Source: an uncultured Anaerovibrio sp.
Lineage (GTDB): Bacteria; Bacillota; Negativicutes; Selenomonadales; Selenomonadaceae
Length of the DNA: 21,149 nucleotides
Assembly (NCBI GenBank): GCA_902785445.1
Contig: CACZYN010000019.1
Span: 1-21,149, forward strand
Reading direction: 5' to 3'
A program made the translations under genes and the position numbers. The notes under the pieces are model-generated. The model did not search any database. It worked only from the letters and a program-made list of their open reading frames with translations, and was not told the DNA's origin. This document shows, in pieces, positions 1-7,621 of the stretch (position 1 is its first letter; each line of letters starts with the position of its first letter).

Positions 1-420
1 GATTATCTCGTTCATAGCACTTTGCAGCTTCTTTTCCACATTTTTGGCCATTTCTGGGTCTATATTGGCGTTAAAGCCGGAATTTAACTGGCGCAGGTGC
101 ATAATAGCCGAGGTAACATCGGCCAGATTCTTCTGGGTAATTTCTTTTTGGTGGCGTTGGGCGTAATTACGCAGGTGTTTATTGGCATCCGCCTGACTGG
201 ACCAAAATCTGTCAGAAAGTGCCAGTTTATATTGAGCAATATCAAGTTCGTCCATCAGCTGATCCCATTCCTGTTGCTGCTTCTGAACCTTGGCCCATAT
301 GTCAGCAAAGGATGCTGTTTGGTTATTATTGGATGCTTTGGAAGTTTTAGAAGTCTTATTAACTTTTGATTGATTTTGTAATTCAAGTAAAATATCTAAG
401 CTGTTGCTGATCTTACTCAT
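1..420 (-). CDS. Unrecognised helical protein, N-terminal part (runs off left edge)
   Basis: The reverse strand is open without a stop from an ATG at 420 to the window edge, giving 140 residues of an incomplete protein. A strong ribosome binding site (AAGGAGGG on the minus strand, about 431-438) sits about 10 bases upstream and fixes the start. It begins MSKISNSLDILLEL, has a Ser/Thr/Lys/Asn-rich linker around residues 20-35, then a long polar, probably helical stretch rich in Gln, Lys, Asp and Ala (for example KVQKQQQEWDQL and RNYAQRHQKEI). There is no signal peptide, membrane segment or cysteine, so it is probably a soluble cytoplasmic protein. I do not recognise the family; a coiled-coil or structural role is only a guess. 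It is transcribed divergently from the nitroreductase-like gene. That it is a real gene is fairly certain from the clean frame and ribosome binding site; its function is unknown. Confidence 0.72.
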   Translation of the reverse strand, partial: MSKISNSLDILLELQNQSKVNKTSKTSKASNNNQTASFADIWAKVQKQQQEWDQLMDELDIAQYKLALSDRFWSSQADANKHLRNYAQRHQKEITQKNLADVTSAIMHLRQLNSGFNANIDPEMAKNVEKKLQSAMNEII

Positions 421-522
421 TGTAAACTCACCCTCCTTCGCTTATTTTTTATATCGGAAAAAAATGTTAATTACTTAATAAAAGTCGCTTTAATCGCAGA
501 CATATTTGAGAATTGGGTACCA

Positions 523-551
523 TTGACAAGGCAGGTCGCTTGTGGTTTACT
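523..551 (+). promoter_or_regulatory. Candidate sigma-A promoter for the nitroreductase-family gene
   Basis: A perfect -35 hexamer TTGACA (523-528) is followed after exactly 17 bases by TTTACT (546-551, 4 of 6 matches to the -10 consensus), which carries the extended -10 dinucleotide TG at 543-544. It lies about 32 bases upstream of the ATG at 584, so the leader would be short. This is motif matching only; no transcription start is known. Confidence 0.45.
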
Positions 552-583
552 TGAAATATTAAAGGTATTTTTGGGAGGCAAGC

Positions 584-1675
584 ATGAAAAAAATGTTAAT
601 ATGGTTTATAGGTTCATTAATTTTAATGTTTGTTTTGCTTTTGGGAATATCCGGACGGACGGTGGAAGTGGATACCAATATTATGGTAGAAGGTCTGGAT
701 AATGAAACCGCACAGATATTATATTATGGCTCTTTGGCACCAAGTTCCCATAACGCCCAAATGTGGAAAACGGATGTTTATCCTGATGAAGGTAAAATAG
801 TTATTTCCTTGGATGAGAGCAGGGCTTTGCCAGCGGTGGATCCTCTGAAGCGTGAAATGTATATATCCATGGGTGCTTATGCCCGCAGCTGTATTTTGGC
901 TTTTGAGGCCTATGGCTATAATGCCAGCCATCATGTTAGTGATAATGGCCAAACGGTCACCATTAATTACAAGAAAAATGGTAATGCTGTTGATGAAGGC
1001 TTAATCGCATTGATGAAACGGCGGCATACAGATAAGCGTGATTATACGGATAGTCCGATTCCGGAATTATTCCAGGAAGGATTACACGGAATTCATGGAA
1101 CGACCTTTTATTCAAAGCATAGTGATGAATATGAAGCTATAAAAAAGGAGACCCTGGCAGCGGCGGCTGATCAGCAAAACAATCAGTCTATCCGGGACGA
1201 GCTGGCAGATTGGCTGAGATTTTCCAATGGTGAGGTTACCAGCAAGAAGGATGGTATTTCAGCAGATCAGATGGGTATGAGTGGCTTTAAGAAGGCCTTG
1301 TATTATTTGTTCGTTTCCCGGGAAAGTGCTAAGGGAGATAAATTTGCCCAGCAGGGATATGATATGGCGGTATCCCAGACAGAAAATTGTGGTGGATTTA
1401 TTGTAATTGCCGACAATGATACTCCCCGGGATTATGTTAATGCCGGCATGAGATTGATGGAGCTGTGGCTGTATGCGGTCCGTAACAATGTTGAGATGCA
1501 GCCTATGAGCTATGCAGTGGAAAATCCGGAGCGTAGAATCGCCCTGCAAAAATCACTGAAGCTTATAACACCACCACAGATGATACTACGGGTAGGCTTT
1601 GTGGATAGTGTATATGGGGAAAATATTCCTGTCAGACGGGATTTGAAGGATTATATTACGGTAACAAGAAAATAG
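584..1675 (+). CDS. Membrane-anchored nitroreductase-family protein (Acg-like)
   Basis: This 363-residue protein resembles the FMN-dependent nitroreductase superfamily, especially the larger Acg-like members. Residues 51-61 read LAPSSHNAQMW, the nitroreductase FMN-binding N-terminal motif. The C-terminal part (about 265-350) has the usual GGFIVIA strand, the NAGMRLMELWLYA helix and a conserved PMSYA segment. Residues 5-21 form one hydrophobic segment after a positively charged MKK, which predicts an N-terminal anchor or uncleaved signal with the catalytic domain outside the membrane. No lipobox cysteine or twin-arginine motif is visible. The ATG is supported by GGGAGG about 7 bases upstream. 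The gene stands alone, with its own promoter-like sequence upstream and a terminator downstream. The substrate cannot be told from sequence; an NAD(P)H-linked or degenerate flavoprotein is possible. Confidence 0.8.
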   Translation: MKKMLIWFIGSLILMFVLLLGISGRTVEVDTNIMVEGLDNETAQILYYGSLAPSSHNAQMWKTDVYPDEGKIVISLDESRALPAVDPLKREMYISMGAYARSCILAFEAYGYNASHHVSDNGQTVTINYKKNGNAVDEGLIALMKRRHTDKRDYTDSPIPELFQEGLHGIHGTTFYSKHSDEYEAIKKETLAAAADQQNNQSIRDELADWLRFSNGEVTSKKDGISADQMGMSGFKKALYYLFVSRESAKGDKFAQQGYDMAVSQTENCGGFIVIADNDTPRDYVNAGMRLMELWLYAVRNNVEMQPMSYAVENPERRIALQKSLKLITPPQMILRVGFVDSVYGENIPVRRDLKDYITVTRK

Positions 1676-1683
1676 TTTGCAAG

Positions 1684-1713
1684 AAAAAATGACTGCTGAG
1701 CAGTCATTTTTTT
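1684..1713. terminator. Bidirectional intrinsic terminator between convergent genes
   Basis: An inverted repeat ATGACTG...CAGTCAT (1689-1707) is flanked by a run of A on the left and a run of T on the right. It can therefore act for the nitroreductase gene on the plus strand and for the AI-2E family gene on the minus strand, both of which end beside it. Confidence 0.85.
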
Positions 1714-1731
1714 GTGGAACGAATTATATAA

Positions 1732-2769
1732 TCATGTTTGATTCATATTGGTATTTTTTTCCGTTATTTTCTTTAAATTCTGTTCGCTGTTATAAATATC
1801 TTCAATGAGGTGCTTGACTACCACAATGCAGGGAACGGCCAAAAACATTCCGGCGGTGCCAAGAACCTCGCCGCCAAATACTACACCCAGAATAACAGTC
1901 AGTGGATGGAGGTGCAGGGATTTGCCTACAATGTTAGGGTAGACCAGATTATGATTTATCTGGGTCATAATCAGATAGAAGCAGGCGGTCTGAATGATAA
2001 GGAAGGGAGCATCTGTAGCTGTGAGCATGATGCCAAAGATGGAAGCTATAGTTGGTCCAAGTACTGGTACAAATTCACAGATACCAGAGATTACGGCAAA
2101 TACTGAAGCATATTTGACCCCCATGAAGGTGAAGTAAGCATAAACAACCACCCCGGTGATACAGCACATGAGAAGCTGGCTGCGGACATAGATTTGCAGG
2201 GAGTTGAGCATGGAATTAAAAAGGCTGATGACCCTGACTTTATCTTTGCGGGGAAACAAGGAGGCCAGGAAGCTTTTTACTTTAAGACCGTCCTTTAATA
2301 AATAGAAGGTTACAAAAATAATAATTACAAAATCAATTATTTTATTAAAGGTAGAAACAATGATGTTAATGGATTGTTTTAAAATGTTGGAGCTGAGAGA
2401 GGCTAACTGTCCCCATATATCATCCAAACTGGCGGTGATATCAGGAAACTCTTGGAAGATTTGCAGATTTTGTAAATTCATGGCCAAAGCCGGCAGGTCC
2501 CGGATAAAGCTGGAAGCAGTCGGAATAAAGGAAACAGACACCAAGGAAGTCAATCCCAACAAAATCAAAAGAAATAACAGGAGAGTTATTCCAGCAGCTA
2601 ATCCACGAGGCAGCTTTATGGCCAGCTTATCCACAATGGAGCAGAGAAGTAGTTGAATTAACAGGGAAATAAAAAATATAAAGGCAAAGGATGGAAAAAA
2701 CCAAAATGCCGATAATAAAGCAATAAAAGTTACAGATAAGATAATGGAAGTTTGACGTGCGGCAAACAT
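1732..2769 (-). CDS. AI-2E family transporter (YdiK/PerM-type membrane protein)
   Basis: This 345-residue integral membrane protein matches the AI-2E/PerM family. It has hydrophobic pairs near residues 8-45 and 55-85, a soluble middle section (about 90-130), a further membrane segment near 135-160, and the C-terminal cluster with the conserved sequence CEFVPVLGPTIASI and the late VGKSLHLHPLTVILGV region. The family includes the E. coli autoinducer-2 exporter TqsA but also sodium/proton antiporters, so the substrate here is open. The ATG at 2769 is preceded by AGGAGG with a 7-base spacer. It is monocistronic, divergent from the aminopeptidase operon and convergent with the nitroreductase gene across a shared terminator. 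Family assignment is firm; the transported compound is unknown. Confidence 0.88.
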   Translation of the reverse strand: MFAARQTSIILSVTFIALLSAFWFFPSFAFIFFISLLIQLLLCSIVDKLAIKLPRGLAAGITLLLFLLILLGLTSLVSVSFIPTASSFIRDLPALAMNLQNLQIFQEFPDITASLDDIWGQLASLSSNILKQSINIIVSTFNKIIDFVIIIFVTFYLLKDGLKVKSFLASLFPRKDKVRVISLFNSMLNSLQIYVRSQLLMCCITGVVVYAYFTFMGVKYASVFAVISGICEFVPVLGPTIASIFGIMLTATDAPFLIIQTACFYLIMTQINHNLVYPNIVGKSLHLHPLTVILGVVFGGEVLGTAGMFLAVPCIVVVKHLIEDIYNSEQNLKKITEKNTNMNQT

Positions 2770-2900
2770 TTGATATCCTCCTAGGTAGAGTACAATTAAT
2801 CAGAAAGTATTAATACTTAGCTTATTGTATCATTATTTATTCACTATAGCCATATTTAATAACAAAAGGCAAGGGATTATATTGCTGTTATTTATCAAAA

Positions 2901-2920
2901 TAATATTAATTAATATTAAT
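2901..2920. repeat. Tandem 10-bp repeat and perfect AT palindrome in a divergent promoter region
   Basis: TAATATTAAT occurs twice in tandem (2901-2910 and 2911-2920), so that 2901-2918 is also a perfect 18-bp palindrome. It lies in the 276-bp AT-rich gap between the divergent AI-2E transporter and aminopeptidase genes, about 130 bp from each start. It could be an operator or only AT-rich promoter DNA. A TACAAT -10-like hexamer at 3010-3015 points towards the aminopeptidase but has no good -35 partner. Nothing else is recognisable in this gap. Confidence 0.4.
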
Positions 2921-3045
2921 ACATTGCGGAAACATTGCTGGAATTTGGTAAAAATTATGAATATTTTATGGTAAATATTGCATATAACCGCTAATAGTTA
3001 TAGAATGGATACAATACTTATGTTTAGTCAGGAAAGGGAAGAAAA

Positions 3046-4278
3046 ATGGACAAGCTATTAAATAAATATGCAGAATTAGTGGTAAAAACTGGAGTAAATA
3101 TACAGTCTGAGCAATTATTGGTAATTAATGCCCCTATTGAATGTGCAGATTTCGCCCGTCGGGTAGCCAAGGCGGGATTTGCGGCTGGTTGCCGGGATGT
3201 GAAAATAAATTGGAGTGATGAGCAATTTGCCAAGATACGTTATTTAGGGGCAGCCAATGAGGTTTTTGATGAATTTCCTAAATGGCGTTATGACATGTTT
3301 ATGGATTTTAAGGCCAAAGGTGCAGCAGTAGTGTCTATACATGCCTCTGATCCGTCCATATTTAAGGATGTGGACAAGGATAAGCTGCGGCGGGCGCAGT
3401 TATCAGCGGGACAGGCTCTTTTAGAGTATCGTCGGGCTATGATGAACAATGAGCTGCGCTGGTGTGTGGTATCGGTTCCCACTCCGGCCTGGGCCAGCAA
3501 GGTGTTTACCCAGGTGGGCACAGAAGAAGCGGTGGAAAAATTATGGCAGGCAATTTTCCAGGCAGTACGTATTGAAGCCAATAATGACCCGGTAAAAGAA
3601 TGGGAAAAGCATATTGCTTTTATGAAAAAAGCCACGGATTTTTTGAACAAGGAAAAGCTGGTATCCCTGCACTATACCAATAGCTTGGGAACGGATTTAA
3701 CTGTTAAATTACCTAAGGGACATATTTGGGCTGGTGGCGCGGAGGTGGCCGCTGATCAGGTGGTATTTGTGGCCAATATGCCAACGGAAGAAGTATATTC
3801 CTTACCGGACCGTAAGGGAGTGGATGGGGTGGTATATGCCTCTAAACCCCTTATTTATCAGGGAAATGTTATTGATGGAATCCGGTTGGAATTTAAAGCT
3901 GGAAAAGTTGAGAAGTACAGTGCTACCAAGGGAGAAGAGGTATTGAAGCAACTTTTGGAAACGGATGAGGGAGCCAAATATTTGGGGGAGGTTGCCTTGG
4001 TACCTTTTGATTCACCGATTTCCAATAGTGGCATACTGTTTTATAATACCTTGTTTGATGAGAATGCTGCTTGCCACTTGGCTTTTGGCAAGGCCTATCC
4101 TACCTGTATAGAAGGTGGAGAGAAAATGGATAGTGTGGAGCTTTTGCAGCATGGAGTAAATGATTCGCTGGTACACGAGGATTTCATGATTGGTACGGCG
4201 GATTTGGAAGTTGTGGGAACAAGGGAAGATGGCAGCAAAGTACAGATTTTCCATAAGGGTAATTTTGTAGATTTTTAA
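3046..4278 (+). CDS. Aminopeptidase, M29 family (AmpS/aminopeptidase T-like)
   Basis: This 410-residue protein is a metallo-aminopeptidase of family M29, which releases N-terminal amino acids from peptides in the cytoplasm using two metal ions. Its length equals that of AmpS and aminopeptidase T. The family's metal ligands are in place at nearly the same numbering: E249 (in PTEEVYS), E315 (in YLGEVALVP), H344 (in ENAACHLAFG), H377 and D379 (in LVHEDFMIG); Y351 fits the family's catalytic tyrosine. A GGAAAGGGAAG purine stretch precedes the ATG. It is the first gene of a likely operon, 22 bases before azlC, so peptide breakdown and branched-chain amino acid export may be linked. The family assignment is firm; substrate preference is not readable from sequence. 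Confidence 0.93.
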   Translation: MDKLLNKYAELVVKTGVNIQSEQLLVINAPIECADFARRVAKAGFAAGCRDVKINWSDEQFAKIRYLGAANEVFDEFPKWRYDMFMDFKAKGAAVVSIHASDPSIFKDVDKDKLRRAQLSAGQALLEYRRAMMNNELRWCVVSVPTPAWASKVFTQVGTEEAVEKLWQAIFQAVRIEANNDPVKEWEKHIAFMKKATDFLNKEKLVSLHYTNSLGTDLTVKLPKGHIWAGGAEVAADQVVFVANMPTEEVYSLPDRKGVDGVVYASKPLIYQGNVIDGIRLEFKAGKVEKYSATKGEEVLKQLLETDEGAKYLGEVALVPFDSPISNSGILFYNTLFDENAACHLAFGKAYPTCIEGGEKMDSVELLQHGVNDSLVHEDFMIGTADLEVVGTREDGSKVQIFHKGNFVDF

Positions 4279-4300
4279 TGAAAATACGGGGGATGGTATC

Positions 4301-4996
4301 TTGGGTCAGTATTTTAACAAACAGGTCTTTAAAGCGGCGTGGCCCATCTGTTTTGGTTATGTACCCTTGGGGGTTGCCTGCGGAATTTTAGGGGAAAAAG
4401 TGGGGATGGATCCCTTTTTGATGGCCTTAATGTCCGTGTTTTTGTTTGCCGGCAGCGGTCAGTTTATTGCCTTGGCCATGATTGGGGCCAATACAGGAAT
4501 TATTCCCATAATAATAACCGTAGGAATCGTGAATTTACGGCACTTATTGTACGGCCTGATTTTAAATCAGTATATTTCCAAGGAAAATATTTTATATCGG
4601 GCAATATATGCTCAGGAAATTGTGGATGAAACCTTTGCAGTTAACAGCGTGGAGTTCCAGAAAGATAATTCAACCTGGACTCCTAAACAGGCCTTTGGTT
4701 TAAATTTTGTTTCCCATATGGGATGGGTTTTGGCAACGGTAGCGGGGGTTATACTGGGCAGTGCCGTATATATTGATACCGGACTGGTGAGCTATGCCTT
4801 GATAGCCATGTTTATTGGTTTGTGGTCATTTCATTTTAAGACCTTTAAGCTGGTGGCTATCGGCGTACTGGGGGGCATTTTGGCATTGGTTTTGTCCCTG
4901 TGGCTGGACAATATGCTGAATGTTGTAGTAGCAACTATTGTAGCGGCTGTTGTGGGAGCCGTATGGGATAATGGGGATGGAGTTGGTGAAAAATGA
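4301..4996 (+). CDS. azlC: AzlC family branched-chain amino acid exporter, large subunit
   Basis: This 231-residue membrane protein is the large subunit of an AzlCD (LIV-E) exporter. In characterised members, such as B. subtilis AzlCD and BrnFE of Corynebacterium, it exports branched-chain amino acids or analogues. It carries the typical early sequence PICFGYVPLGVACGILGEK, the FLFAGSGQFIAL segment and NLRHLLYGL, followed by further hydrophobic segments to the C terminus. The start is TTG at 4301, supported by GGGGG about 8 bases upstream; the nearby ATG at 4294 is in another frame. Its TGA overlaps the azlD ATG by 4 bases, so the two are translationally coupled. It follows the M29 aminopeptidase closely. 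The exact substrate is inferred from the family. Confidence 0.9.
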   Translation: MGQYFNKQVFKAAWPICFGYVPLGVACGILGEKVGMDPFLMALMSVFLFAGSGQFIALAMIGANTGIIPIIITVGIVNLRHLLYGLILNQYISKENILYRAIYAQEIVDETFAVNSVEFQKDNSTWTPKQAFGLNFVSHMGWVLATVAGVILGSAVYIDTGLVSYALIAMFIGLWSFHFKTFKLVAIGVLGGILALVLSLWLDNMLNVVVATIVAAVVGAVWDNGDGVGEK

Positions 4997-5322
4997 GTTA
5001 CAGTGATATTATTCTATGTATTTTTGGCTTGTTCTGTACCTCCTATATTTCCAGAATTTTGCCTTTGGCCATACTGGGAAGGCGACCTCTGCCAACAGCT
5101 TTGGCTCTTTGGTTGAAATATGTACCCACCTCGGTATTTGGTGCCCTGATTTTTGTATCAATTTTTGGCGATGCCGGCAGCGGCTTTAGATTTTCTGTTA
5201 CGAATATTGAAATGCTGGCGGCTTTGTGCGTAATTCCGGTGGCGGCTAAAACGCATAGTTTGGCCTATAGCATAATTGTTGGTCTCACTGCCTATTGGTT
5301 GTTGCAAAACTATATGATTTAG
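4993..5322 (+). CDS. azlD: AzlD family branched-chain amino acid exporter, small subunit
   Basis: This 109-residue hydrophobic protein is the small partner of AzlC, with which it forms the exporter in the membrane. It shows four hydrophobic segments and the family features TSYISRILPLAILGRRPLP and ALWLKYVPTSVFGAL near the N-terminal half. Its ATG overlaps the azlC stop codon (ATGA), which is usual for this pair and implies equal synthesis. The length is normal for AzlD. The next gene, a WYL-domain regulator, starts 11 bases later and may control the exporter. Confidence in the family is high because of both sequence and position. Confidence 0.9.
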   Translation: MSYSDIILCIFGLFCTSYISRILPLAILGRRPLPTALALWLKYVPTSVFGALIFVSIFGDAGSGFRFSVTNIEMLAALCVIPVAAKTHSLAYSIIVGLTAYWLLQNYMI

Positions 5323-5333
5323 GGGGAAGATTT

Positions 5334-6374
5334 ATGGCCTATGAATATATTAATGATGGAAATATTGATTCCACAGCGGTTTCCAAAGGGGTAAAGGGCA
5401 ATAAAAAAGCGAGACTGTTGCAATTGTTGAAGGTGCTGAATGAAGAAACGGATCAGGAGCATCAACTGTCCACCAACGAGATCATTGAAAAGATGCGGGA
5501 ACAGGGCTTATCAGTCAACCGCAAGACCGTGAAGGATGATGTGGATCTGTTGATTTCATCTGGCTACGATGTTATTGTAACCAAGTCGGCCAACAATTCT
5601 TTCTACATGGGAGAAAGAATATTTGAATTTTCCGATTTGAAAATGTTGGTGGATGCGGTTTCGGCGGCCAAAATTATTTCTACCAAGTCAACCAATATTC
5701 TAATCAATCGTATCAAGCAGCTGTGCAGTAAATATCAGGCAGAAGAGCTTGTTTGGAATAAAAATATCAATGCCAATATCAAGCCCTATTCCAAATATGT
5801 TAATATAACGGTGGATAAGCTGGCCAAAGCCATAAATAAGCGCAGGCGTATTGAGTTTAAATACAATGTCTATGATCTAAAAAAGGAACTGTACCATAAA
5901 CACGATGGTAAGGTATACAATATCAGTCCGTATTTTACTATTTGGAATGAAGACCATTACTATTTGGTAGGCTATGAGGAAGCAGCCGGGAAAACCAAGA
6001 CTTTTCGCATTGACCGTATTGATGGCTCATCACTGGTGGTAACCAATTCTCCGGCGAGAAAACCGGAGACTGACCTCTTTGAAAAATATTCTCGCAGCTC
6101 ATTTAGTATGATGGCTGATGAGGAAAAGCAGCGGACAGTGGAGCTTAAATGTGCTAACAGCATTATCACCAATATGGTGGACCGGTTTGGTAAAGATGTG
6201 GATATTAAGCGGTTGGACGATAAGCATTTCAAAATGAAGGTTAATATCTACGCTACAGTGTCGTTCTACAGTTGGCTGGTGCAGTTTGGGGAAGCCATAG
6301 AGGTAATGGGGCCACCAACGGTGGTGGAGGGCTTCAAGGAGCATTTGCAGGCTATAATGGAAAAATACAAATGA
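5334..6374 (+). CDS. WYL-domain transcriptional regulator
   Basis: This 346-residue protein has the layout of WYL-domain regulators. An N-terminal winged helix-turn-helix (about residues 27-80, with STNEIIEKM and VNRKTVKDDVDLL) is followed by a helical linker and a WYL domain (about 155-235, where the signature triad reads YYL in HYYLVGY, followed by FRIDRID). A C-terminal WCX-like region follows. WYL domains sense ligands, and regulators of this type often control nearby genes. I chose the ATG at 5334 because AGGGGGAAGA lies just upstream; an in-frame start at 5295 would sit inside azlD. It comes 11 bases after azlD, so co-transcription and control of the peptidase-azlCD operon are plausible, but this is inferred only from position. 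Confidence 0.87.
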   Translation: MAYEYINDGNIDSTAVSKGVKGNKKARLLQLLKVLNEETDQEHQLSTNEIIEKMREQGLSVNRKTVKDDVDLLISSGYDVIVTKSANNSFYMGERIFEFSDLKMLVDAVSAAKIISTKSTNILINRIKQLCSKYQAEELVWNKNINANIKPYSKYVNITVDKLAKAINKRRRIEFKYNVYDLKKELYHKHDGKVYNISPYFTIWNEDHYYLVGYEEAAGKTKTFRIDRIDGSSLVVTNSPARKPETDLFEKYSRSSFSMMADEEKQRTVELKCANSIITNMVDRFGKDVDIKRLDDKHFKMKVNIYATVSFYSWLVQFGEAIEVMGPPTVVEGFKEHLQAIMEKYK

Positions 6375-6409
6375 GTTGCCAATAGCTATATAGGGAAGTG
6401 AATTCAGAT

Positions 6410-6712
6410 ATGAAACAGGTTCGGATTACGGTTAAGCGGAAGGCTTGTTATCAAGATTTGATGGCGGAATATGAAAATCCCATAGAGCATGCCTGTGACA
6501 TGGTGGAAGGGCAGGTGTTTATTGCCGATGGCTGGCAGCGGCCGGAGGGAATGTGCGAAAGTGCCTGGGAAACCATGTCGCCCTTTGTGATGGCTTTGGC
6601 CCACGGGGCGGAGAATTTCTACGATGGCTGGATGAAAAATCCTCGCTCGGCCATGATTTCCTGCAACGACGGCTTCCGTCCAGTGAGCTTTTTGCTGGAA
6701 GTTGTGGAATAG
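6410..6712 (+). CDS. TIGR04076 family small protein
   Basis: This 100-residue protein matches the TIGR04076 family of unknown function: it begins MKQVRITVKRK, has a central EGQVFIADGWQRPEGMCESAW segment, and ends with SCNDGFRPVSFLLEVVE. Cysteines are present near the start (KACY), in EHACDM, in GMCES and in ISCND, a pattern suggesting metal or redox chemistry, but no function is established. The ATG at 6410 fits GGGAAGTG about 12 bases upstream better than the in-frame GTG at 6398, which would overlap that site. It follows the WYL regulator by about 35 bases and is the last gene before a terminator, so it probably belongs to the aminopeptidase-azlCD operon. Confidence 0.82.
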   Translation: MKQVRITVKRKACYQDLMAEYENPIEHACDMVEGQVFIADGWQRPEGMCESAWETMSPFVMALAHGAENFYDGWMKNPRSAMISCNDGFRPVSFLLEVVE

Positions 6713-6728
6713 AGAAAAAATGAATGTT

Positions 6729-6764
6729 AAAAAGTACTTTGTGATTATCCCAAAGTGCTTTTTT
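6729..6764 (+). terminator. Intrinsic terminator ending the aminopeptidase-azlCD operon
   Basis: A 13-bp stem (6729-6741 pairing with 6751-6763, one G-T wobble) with a 9-base loop ends in a run of T. It lies 17 bases after the TIGR04076 gene and separates that operon from pyrK. Confidence 0.85.
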
Positions 6765-6829
6765 ATTATGTCGGATAGTGGCGAAAAAAGCGATAATATG
6801 GTTTAATAATTGGGTGAGGTGAGTTCGTA

Positions 6830-7621
6830 ATGAATGCAACAAAAAAGCTTGTGGAGATTGGCAATATAGTTTCCAATACGGAATTATCTGCTGATGTTAG
6901 TGCTTTGGTTTTGGAATGCCCTCAGGTGGTTGCCGAGGCCAAGCCAGGTCAGTTTGTCATGATAAAGAATGAAATGGGCAGTACTTATTTGCGCCGTCCC
7001 TTTGGTGTAGCCGATGTGGACAAGGAAAATGGTCTGCTCTTATTGGTATATCGCAAGGCTGGTAAGGGGACACAGGAGCTGGCCTTATTAGAGGAAGGTT
7101 CTCCTATTAGTGTTGAAGGACCATTAGGCAAGGGCTTTTCCTTCAAAGAAGCAGGCCGGACCCTGCTTATTGGTGGTGGCGTAGGTATCGCGCCAATTAT
7201 TTATACCGCCCGGCATTTGAGTGAGGAAATAACTGGGCCTAAGCCAGTTATTCTCTTTGGTGTGCGCAATCATAAGGAACTTTTTTGGAGCGATTTCGTA
7301 GAGGATTTTGCAGAAAAATTGATTTATACCACGGATGATGGCTCTTATGGACGGAAAGGATTCGCGATTGATGCTATACCGGATATTTTAGCGAAGTACC
7401 CGGATATCCGCCACATTAAGGTTTGTGGTCCAACCATCATGATGAAGGGCATAGCAGAGCTGGCTATAAAACAGGGAATTGAGTGTGAAGTATCCTTGGA
7501 AAAACGCATGGCCTGCGGTATAGGCGTGTGCCTGGGCTGTACCTTTGCAGGAAAGAGTGGCAAGCGCTGGAAGGTTTGCGCAGACGGTCCGGTATTCGAT
7601 GGTGTGGAGGTATTTGGTTGA
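6830..7621 (+). CDS. pyrK: Dihydroorotate dehydrogenase B, electron transfer subunit
   Basis: PyrK (263 residues here) is the FAD and [2Fe-2S] subunit that passes electrons from PyrD to NAD+ in the oxidation of dihydroorotate to orotate, the fourth step of pyrimidine synthesis. The FAD-binding motif RRPFGV is at residues 55-60, the nucleotide-binding segment LIGGGVGIAP at about 113-122, and the iron-sulphur ligands are C229, C234, C237 and C250 in a CxxxxCxxC...C pattern. The length is normal. A GAGGTGAG site precedes the ATG. Its TGA overlaps the pyrD ATG by one base, so the subunits are translationally coupled. I see no PyrR-type attenuator hairpin or other pyr genes nearby; the upstream hairpin belongs to the preceding operon. 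Confidence 0.95.
   Translation: MNATKKLVEIGNIVSNTELSADVSALVLECPQVVAEAKPGQFVMIKNEMGSTYLRRPFGVADVDKENGLLLLVYRKAGKGTQELALLEEGSPISVEGPLGKGFSFKEAGRTLLIGGGVGIAPIIYTARHLSEEITGPKPVILFGVRNHKELFWSDFVEDFAEKLIYTTDDGSYGRKGFAIDAIPDILAKYPDIRHIKVCGPTIMMKGIAELAIKQGIECEVSLEKRMACGIGVCLGCTFAGKSGKRWKVCADGPVFDGVEVFG

Noticed and set aside
458..600. Exact 14-nt direct repeat (seven A then TGTTAAT) at 458-471 and 587-600
   Set aside because: It is A-rich and one copy lies in the start of a coding sequence; chance and composition explain it well enough.
5295..5333. Upstream in-frame start for the WYL regulator inside azlD
   Set aside because: The ATG at 5334 has a good purine-rich ribosome binding site right after the azlD stop, while the upstream start has none and adds residues unlike the family.
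6765..6829. PyrR-type attenuator or pyrimidine riboswitch before pyrK
   Set aside because: Only about 65 bases lie between the previous terminator and the pyrK start, and no anti-terminator/terminator pair or PyrR-binding hairpin is visible.
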